From: a virus
Strand: one strand, 5' to 3'
Length of the DNA stretch: 64,000 nt
IMG/VR virus record: IMGVR_UViG_3300034013_000869
Span: 1 to 64,000 of that record
The position numbers were made by a program, and so were the translations under genes. Below the pieces are notes generated by a model, which did no database searches, was not told the DNA's origin, and saw nothing but the letters and a program-made list of their open reading frames with translations. Position 1 is the first letter of the stretch. Each line of letters starts with the position of its first letter. Below are positions 60,262 through 64,000 of the stretch, in pieces.

Positions 60262-60747
60262 ATGACATTAAAACCAATAAAAAGTTATTATGATTACAAA
60301 CAAGCTAAAAAATACCTAGAGTCTGTATCTTATAATGAATTAACGAAAGAAGAATCTAATGATATTGAAATTCTATCTATTCTAATAGAGGACTTTGAAA
60401 GAAGAGGTAAACCAAACTTAGAAGATGTAGTTATTGAGCCAATAATTGATTATGTTTACGATTTAGTTGAAAACGCATCTAAATATGAGAAAAACGGATT
60501 AATAGAAAAGGGTCTAAAACTAGGAGAAGAATATGGTGAGTTATCAGCCGAGATTTTAAAATTAAAAGGATATAAAAAAACAACCGAAGATGAAGGTAGA
60601 ATAAACTATAATATTCTATTGGAATCAACCGATTGTTTAATAATGGTATTTGATATTATGTCATCTATGGGATTCACTAAAAAACAAATATGTGATATGT
60701 CAGAAAAACAAGTTAATAAGTGGTTAAAAAATATAGAAATTAAGTAG
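60262..60747 (+). CDS. mazG: MazG-like NTP pyrophosphohydrolase with HigA-like N-terminus
   Basis: A 161-residue protein. Residues about 1-70 (IKSYYDYKQAKKYLESVS, EESNDIEILSILIEDFERR) resemble the N-terminal domain of HigA-type antitoxins, without the HTH. Residues 80-150 match MazG: E89, E90 and E93 in LGEEYGEL, and E121/D124 in ESTD. MazG hydrolyses nucleoside triphosphates and, in phages, may lower (p)ppGpp or alter nucleotide pools. The two-domain arrangement is unusual. It is one base upstream of the next gene. Confidence 0.72.
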   Translation: MTLKPIKSYYDYKQAKKYLESVSYNELTKEESNDIEILSILIEDFERRGKPNLEDVVIEPIIDYVYDLVENASKYEKNGLIEKGLKLGEEYGELSAEILKLKGYKKTTEDEGRINYNILLESTDCLIMVFDIMSSMGFTKKQICDMSEKQVNKWLKNIEIK

Positions 60748-60748
60748 T

Positions 60749-61180
60749 ATGAAAAAAGCGTATGTTATTTTAAAAAAAGGATTTGAGTATGATGATAACA
60801 TCTACAATGAATCAGATGGTGGTACACCAAATCTAATTGTATTTTCTAAAGAAGATGCTCAATTAAAAGTAAATGAATTAAATATTCAAGAATTAAAAAA
60901 TTGTTCAATATCAGAATACTCATATGATATGGAAGATATTCTTAATGTAGAAATTGATGAATATGATAAATTCAACGAATCTCTAAATACCAAGTATGGT
61001 AAACCAGAATCTAAAAATAGATGGGATTCATTTGAGAATAAACTACATCCAATGGCTAATGAAGAAGAAGCTAATCAATATGTTAAAATGGTTTCTATTA
61101 GTTTTTACGAGGCTGTTGAAACGGATATTGATGTTCAATCTCTTAGAGAAAAACAAGTTTCTAGTATTTTAGACAAGTAA
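60749..61180 (+). CDS. hypothetical protein with tail-like C-terminus
   Basis: A 143-residue acidic protein (KKAYVILKKGFEYDDNIYNES at the start). The middle includes YDKFNESLNTKYG, a faint internal leader-like string. It ends QSLREKQVSSILDK, which fits the shared tail except for V in place of I. It is the only tail candidate on the plus strand. Function unknown. Confidence 0.5.
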   Translation: MKKAYVILKKGFEYDDNIYNESDGGTPNLIVFSKEDAQLKVNELNIQELKNCSISEYSYDMEDILNVEIDEYDKFNESLNTKYGKPESKNRWDSFENKLHPMANEEEANQYVKMVSISFYEAVETDIDVQSLREKQVSSILDK

Positions 61181-61199
61181 ATCAAAATAATTATAAATT

Positions 61200-61243
61200 A
61201 TCCTCATAGTTTTAATATATAGACTATGAGGATTATTTATTTT
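61200..61243 (+). other. hairpin with promoter-like box in its loop and a 7-codon relic ORF
   Basis: ATCCTCATAGT and ACTATGAGGAT form an 11-base stem; the loop is TTTAATATATAG, the late-type box. Just after it, ATGAGGATTATTTATTTTAAATAG reads MRIIYFK and stops, as if a leader-bearing gene had been cut short. The hairpin plus TATTTATTTT might also act as a weak terminator for the upstream gene. Confidence 0.45.
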
Positions 61244-61272
61244 AAATAGTTTATAAAAATACCTAATGGAAA

Positions 61273-61659
61273 ATGAAAAAATTTACTAAAATATTAGAAG
61301 AGGTAGAAAGTGAAAGATTCTACAAAGTAACAGCACAAGTTGAATTAATTATACCTGCTGAGAATGAAGGAGAAGCTGGATATATGTCAGACTCTATATT
61401 AGCATCTATTGAATACGGTTCTAACTATACAATTGATTTAATCGATGAGACAGATGAAAGAGTAGTAACAGAATCAAAGTCGGAGATAAAATCAGAAGTA
61501 AAAGGTAATGATTATCAAATGGTTTCTGGTATTATAGATATCCTCAATAAAGTAAAAGATAAAGAAAATAGAATGGAAATAGCAAAAGATATGATTTCTC
61601 AATTTAAAAGAGAAGATATAAAATTTGATTATGATAAGTTTTTAGATTCAATAAAATAA
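61273..61659 (+). CDS. putative capsid-targeted protein with CTS-like leader
   Basis: A 128-residue acidic protein beginning MKKFTKILEEVE (I-L-E site). ERFYKVTAQVELIIPAENEGEA and helical C-terminus (MEIAKDMISQFKRED) have no recognised family. It is in a row of rightward genes with the ferritin-like protein. Function unknown. Confidence 0.58.
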   Translation: MKKFTKILEEVESERFYKVTAQVELIIPAENEGEAGYMSDSILASIEYGSNYTIDLIDETDERVVTESKSEIKSEVKGNDYQMVSGIIDILNKVKDKENRMEIAKDMISQFKREDIKFDYDKFLDSIK

Positions 61660-61667
61660 TATATACT
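61658..61667 (+). promoter_or_regulatory. TAATATATAC box
   Basis: TAATATATAC overlaps the stop codon of the previous gene and is about 21 bases before the ATG at 61689. Confidence 0.42.
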
Positions 61668-61688
61668 ACATAAAAATAAAATATTAAA

Positions 61689-62255
61689 ATGAAAAGATTT
61701 TCAGATATTAAAAAAGTAAAAGTTAAAAAAATCAACGAAGCCGAAGGTGAATCAAATTTACCTTCAAACTACGAAGATATGTCAAAAGAAGAACTTTTAG
61801 CTCTTATGTCAGGTAAAAAAGAACAACCTGAACCAGAAAAGAAAGAAGAAGAAAAGAAAGAAGTATCTAACGAAGGTGGTGATGTTTCTAAATTCATCTC
61901 TAAATTGTTAGAAAGTAGAGAGATGGCTCAAGTTTATCACTGGACGGTTAAAGGTGATATGGGTTCACACGCAGCTCACTTAGCATTAGAAGCTTACTAC
62001 AGTGGTGTTATTGAATTTATTGATGATATCGTTGAGGTTTATCAAGGTCAATATGGTTTAATTGAAGGATATGATCAAATTGCTACAGATGAAACAAGAT
62101 CTAAAGATAAATTGGATTACTTCAAAGAAGTTGTTGAATTTGTTAAATCAGAAAGAAGTTGCATTAAAGTAGAAGATACACACTTACATACTATAATAGA
62201 TGAGGTTGTAGTTCTTATTTACAAAACAATCTACAAATTAACTTACAATAAATAA
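61689..62255 (+). CDS. ferritin-like (DUF5856) protein with leader
   Basis: A 188-residue protein. The N-terminus MKRFSDIKKVKVKKINEAEG has an I-N-E site in a longer leader. Residues about 35-60 are a Lys/Glu-rich linker. The C-terminal domain has the helical, His-bearing pattern of Dps/ferritin-like phage proteins of DUF5856: AQVYHWTVKGDMGSHAAH, LALEAYYSGVIEFIDD and VYQGQYGL. It could bind DNA or metal in the capsid. Good match to the family; function not established. Confidence 0.68.
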   Translation: MKRFSDIKKVKVKKINEAEGESNLPSNYEDMSKEELLALMSGKKEQPEPEKKEEEKKEVSNEGGDVSKFISKLLESREMAQVYHWTVKGDMGSHAAHLALEAYYSGVIEFIDDIVEVYQGQYGLIEGYDQIATDETRSKDKLDYFKEVVEFVKSERSCIKVEDTHLHTIIDEVVVLIYKTIYKLTYNK

Positions 62256-62256
62256 A

Positions 62257-62805
62257 ATGAAACACATTAAAAAACATCCTATTAATGATAAAGCTCAGAA
62301 GCTTTCAAAGGATATAAAAAAACAAGATCATAGTAAACCAGCATCAAAAAAGAAATTAGACGCTGATAAATCTTTAAGTGATCCTGAGGTTTCAATGAAG
62401 GTAACTAAACCATCAAATAAAAAATTAAATGGTGAAAAGTTTTTATCTAACCCTACAATCAATACTAAAAAGCCTAATAAACCTTCTAATAAAAATTTAG
62501 ATGGTGAGAAGTTCTTAGCAGAAGGACTTAATCATTTAAAAAGATTCAATGAAGAATTCGATTCAAGTGGATATCAATCACACTGGACTAAATTTGCTCA
62601 ATGGTTATGGGAAAAAGACTTTGAATTATATGGTGGTGGAGAAGACCTTCACAATAAATTTATGGAAGTATCTAATGATGATAACTTATCATCAGAAGAT
62701 AAAGCTAGTCAAATTACAAATTATTTAGATGAAAAATGGGGAGTCTATGATGGATATATGTCAGTATATAATTATTTAGAATCTTTATTCATGGATGAAA
62801 TTTAA
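62257..62805 (+). CDS. protein with three basic repeats and internal leader-like motif
   Basis: A 182-residue protein. The N-terminal 90 residues contain three related units: KPASKKKLDADKSLSDP, KPSNKKLNGEKFLSNP and KPSNKNLDGEKFLAEG. Directly after is GLNHLKRFNEEFDSSG, which looks like the capsid-type leader placed internally. The C-terminal 80 residues are a helical, aromatic domain (WTKFAQWLWEKDFELYGG). If a prohead protease cuts at RFNEE, the basic half would be released inside the head. A terminator follows. Confidence 0.6.
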   Translation: MKHIKKHPINDKAQKLSKDIKKQDHSKPASKKKLDADKSLSDPEVSMKVTKPSNKKLNGEKFLSNPTINTKKPNKPSNKNLDGEKFLAEGLNHLKRFNEEFDSSGYQSHWTKFAQWLWEKDFELYGGGEDLHNKFMEVSNDDNLSSEDKASQITNYLDEKWGVYDGYMSVYNYLESLFMDEI

Positions 62806-62807
62806 CT

Positions 62808-62836
62808 AAAATCCCACTTAATAAGTGGGATTTTTT
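62808..62836. terminator. rho-independent terminator
   Basis: AAAATCCCACTTA and TAAGTGGGATTTT form a hairpin with flanking A and T runs, between convergent genes ending at 62805 and 62818. Confidence 0.85.
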
Positions 62837-63075
62837 ATTTCTATAGTTCCGTAAAAGTTATTATTTATAATCTTTTTAGAGTATCTACTCATAATTGATT
62901 TACTTGGTGAGAATTCATCTTTAACATCTAAACCTAAACCAAATATCTTATTAATCTTTCTTTTTCTACTTACATTCTTAGAAGTATATCCAGATATAAC
63001 AGAAGTGGTTGTCAATGGAATATAAGGAGCAAAAACATAACCTTGTTCTAAATTACTTTTCTTTCCTATTATCAT
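62818..63075 (-). CDS. gp23-like C-terminal fragment with embedded RxxKIxxI motif
   Basis: An 85-residue protein. GYVFAPYIPLTTTSVISGY resembles the GIYYAPYVALTPL segment near the C-terminus of T4 gp23. SIMSRYSKKIINNNFYGTIEI resembles the RYxxK...NFYG end of related capsid proteins. Between them is NVSRKRKINKIFGLGLDVKD, holding the shared tail motif. It cannot be a capsid subunit by itself. With the gp23 N-terminal fragment at 20622 it suggests repeated capture of capsid-gene pieces. Moderate confidence. Confidence 0.55.
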   Translation of the reverse strand: MIIGKKSNLEQGYVFAPYIPLTTTSVISGYTSKNVSRKRKINKIFGLGLDVKDEFSPSKSIMSRYSKKIINNNFYGTIEIKNPTY

Positions 63076-63211
63076 TGAATATTTTTTTAATTTTTTCTTT
63101 TCTTTTATCTTTTCTAAGAAAAGAACTTAAAAAGTTCATAGAAGAATAGTCATGTAATCTACTTCCAGGTCCACCTAGTACAACATTCCACTCATCTCTC
63201 GCTTTTATCAT
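63053..63211 (-). CDS. mini-protein with RxxKIxxI tail
   Basis: A 52-residue protein: IKARDEWNVVLGGPGSRLHD, then SSMNFLSSFLRKDKRKEKIKKIFNDNRKEK (tail motif KRKEKIKKIFND). The first 25 residues may be a piece of a larger protein that I cannot name. It overlaps the gp23-like fragment gene by 23 bases and the upstream mini-gene by 20, so the three are probably coupled. Confidence 0.5.
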   Translation of the reverse strand: MIKARDEWNVVLGGPGSRLHDYSSMNFLSSFLRKDKRKEKIKKIFNDNRKEK

Positions 63212-63326
63212 ATAATCTTTTGATTTTATTTTTTCTCTTTTCAGATCTTTCTTTTTTAGACCATCTGAAAATTGAATCTGTTATAGACTCTTGAAACTCT
63301 TTTGATTGATTTTCCCAAATTGACAT
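63192..63326 (-). CDS. mini-protein with RxxKIxxI tail
   Basis: A 44-residue protein starting MSIWENQSKEFQESITDSIF and ending KRKNKIKRLYDKSER, with the shared tail. It is the first of three overlapping mini-genes on the minus strand. The A-rich region before the ATG fits a start in this genome. Function unknown. Confidence 0.5.
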   Translation of the reverse strand: MSIWENQSKEFQESITDSIFRWSKKERSEKRKNKIKRLYDKSER

Positions 63327-63348
63327 AAATATTATACAATAAAATTAA

Positions 63349-63666
63349 CTACTTGTTTTCTGTGTACATATACTTTCTACCAGTATCATTATAATCCATT
63401 AGATTATTAACAACGGTATCAATCTTATCTTTAGAATCATCAACATCTTTTTTGATAACTTGAAGCGCAGCAATTGAATCATCTATCTGATCATTTCCTT
63501 TTTTAGAATCACTTTTGAAATTATTTAATTCATTTAGTAATGATTCTACTGATTTTGATTTATCATCCATGATAGAAGCAAAGTCTTTTAACTCCTCAAT
63601 AATTTCTGCTACTCTTTCTGATGAAATATCTACTTGTTCATCTTCATTGAATCTTCTAATTTTCAT
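63349..63666 (-). CDS. putative capsid-targeted coiled-coil protein
   Basis: A 105-residue protein starting MKIRRFNEDE. Residues 20-95 form an almost continuous amphipathic helix (ERVAEIIEELKDFASIM, VIKKDVDDSKDKIDTVVNNL), likely a coiled coil. It shares a palindromic AT box at 63682-63700 with the divergent gene at 63702. Function unknown. Confidence 0.6.
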   Translation of the reverse strand: MKIRRFNEDEQVDISSERVAEIIEELKDFASIMDDKSKSVESLLNELNNFKSDSKKGNDQIDDSIAALQVIKKDVDDSKDKIDTVVNNLMDYNDTGRKYMYTENK

Positions 63667-63681
63667 ATTAATAGTTTAATA

Positions 63682-63700
63682 TTTTAATATATATATTAAT
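63682..63700. promoter_or_regulatory. bidirectional TTAATATATATATTAA box
   Basis: TTTTAATATATATATTAAT lies between ATGs at 63666 (minus) and 63702 (plus) and presents TTAATATATA to both strands, as at 38256-38269. Confidence 0.48.
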
Positions 63701-63701
63701 T

Positions 63702-64000
63702 ATGAAACGTAAGAATAAGCTTATATTAGAATTCACAGAATTTAACATGCAAAGAATGAACCCTGATTCAGCGGCTCAAACAGTTGGAGGTGTAGATGAT
63801 CCGTCATTATCAACAAATGCCTTTGATAAACACTCAGACGCTATTAGACAAGCGATGGGTAGAATTAATGACATCCTTTATAATCTTAGTGGTACAAGTG
63901 CTTATAAAAATCTTAGAAGTAGATTAGCATTAGAACATCAAGATATTCAAAGTATTAAAATTCTAAGAATTGTTAAGAATGAAATTTACTATGATGCTTA
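63702..64000 (+). CDS. putative virion protein with leader (cut by window end)
   Basis: At least 99 residues, continuing beyond the window. It starts MKRKNKLILEFTEFNMQRMN, a longer leader-like string with an ILEF site. The visible part is helical (DAIRQAMGRINDILYNL, HQDIQSIKILRIVKNEI). No family recognised. A bidirectional AT box precedes the ATG by one base. Confidence 0.55.
   Translation, partial: MKRKNKLILEFTEFNMQRMNPDSAAQTVGGVDDPSLSTNAFDKHSDAIRQAMGRINDILYNLSGTSAYKNLRSRLALEHQDIQSIKILRIVKNEIYYDA

Overview
The window reads as part of a large, tailed, T4-related (myovirus-type) bacteriophage genome. It is strongly AT-rich and densely packed with about 95 mostly overlapping or abutting genes on both strands. 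T4-type hallmarks are a UvsX/RecA recombinase (52269-53507), the gp46/SbcC recombination ATPase (17623-19371), PhoH (32335-33093), a D12-class adenine methyltransferase (299-1021) and pieces of gp23 major capsid protein and gp17 terminase. A Bacteroidota host is inferred from several signs: start codons follow A-rich stretches and not Shine-Dalgarno sites, the secreted nuclease has a leader ending in GYSQ, the sirtuin lacks the usual zinc cysteines, and there are Bacteroidota-like bS21 and Hc1-like proteins.

Layout. 0-5 kb: methyltransferase, then a leftward operon with a glycosyltransferase-like protein, an HD phosphohydrolase, four mini-genes and a sirtuin. 5-13 kb: two giant virion proteins (1496 and 1112 aa) with W/F-centred five-residue repeats. 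13-21 kb: leftward block with DnaJ, zinc ribbons, ribosomal protein bS21, a secreted DNase-like enzyme, gp46, a GIY-YIG-like nuclease and a truncated gp23 paralogue. 21-32 kb: virion genes including 903-aa and 1720-aa proteins. 32-39 kb: PhoH, a metallopeptidase, a SHOCT protein and a P-loop kinase. 39-47 kb: nucleotide and RNA enzymes (two Nudix, an ATP-grasping ligase fold, a nucleotidyltransferase, two HAD proteins, a SLOG protein, a phosphoesterase) plus tRNA-Cys. 47-64 kb: cysteine synthase, UvsX with a neighbouring homing endonuclease, an Hc1-like protein, a RuvC-like nuclease, an ankyrin protein, MazG, a ferritin-like protein and many small virion-type genes.

Two genome-wide systems stand out. 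First, about 20 otherwise unrelated proteins begin with the same short leader, MK-x-(I/F/Y)-(K/R)-x-(F/Y)-x-x-F-(I/V)-x-E, which resembles the T4 capsid-targeting sequence (MKTYQEFIAE) and carries the (I/L/V)-x-E site cut by the T4 gp21 prohead protease. Most of these genes have a TTAATATATA box 4-25 bases before the ATG. Together this suggests a late-expressed, capsid-packaged set of cargo proteins that includes a kinase, a HAD enzyme, an ankyrin protein, a Cys-rich zinc-cluster protein, a ferritin-like protein and a membrane protein.

Second, at least 15 small proteins, nearly all in leftward translationally coupled clusters, share a tail R-x-x-(K/R)-I-x-x-(I/V/L)-(L/F/Y)-(D/N/G). Several appear to be fragments of essential phage proteins (terminase Walker A, terminase TTPNG region, gp23 N- and C-termini, family-B polymerase NSxYGA motif, a RecA/DnaB-type Walker B). 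I do not know a described system of this kind; its role is unknown and the functional ideas given are inference.
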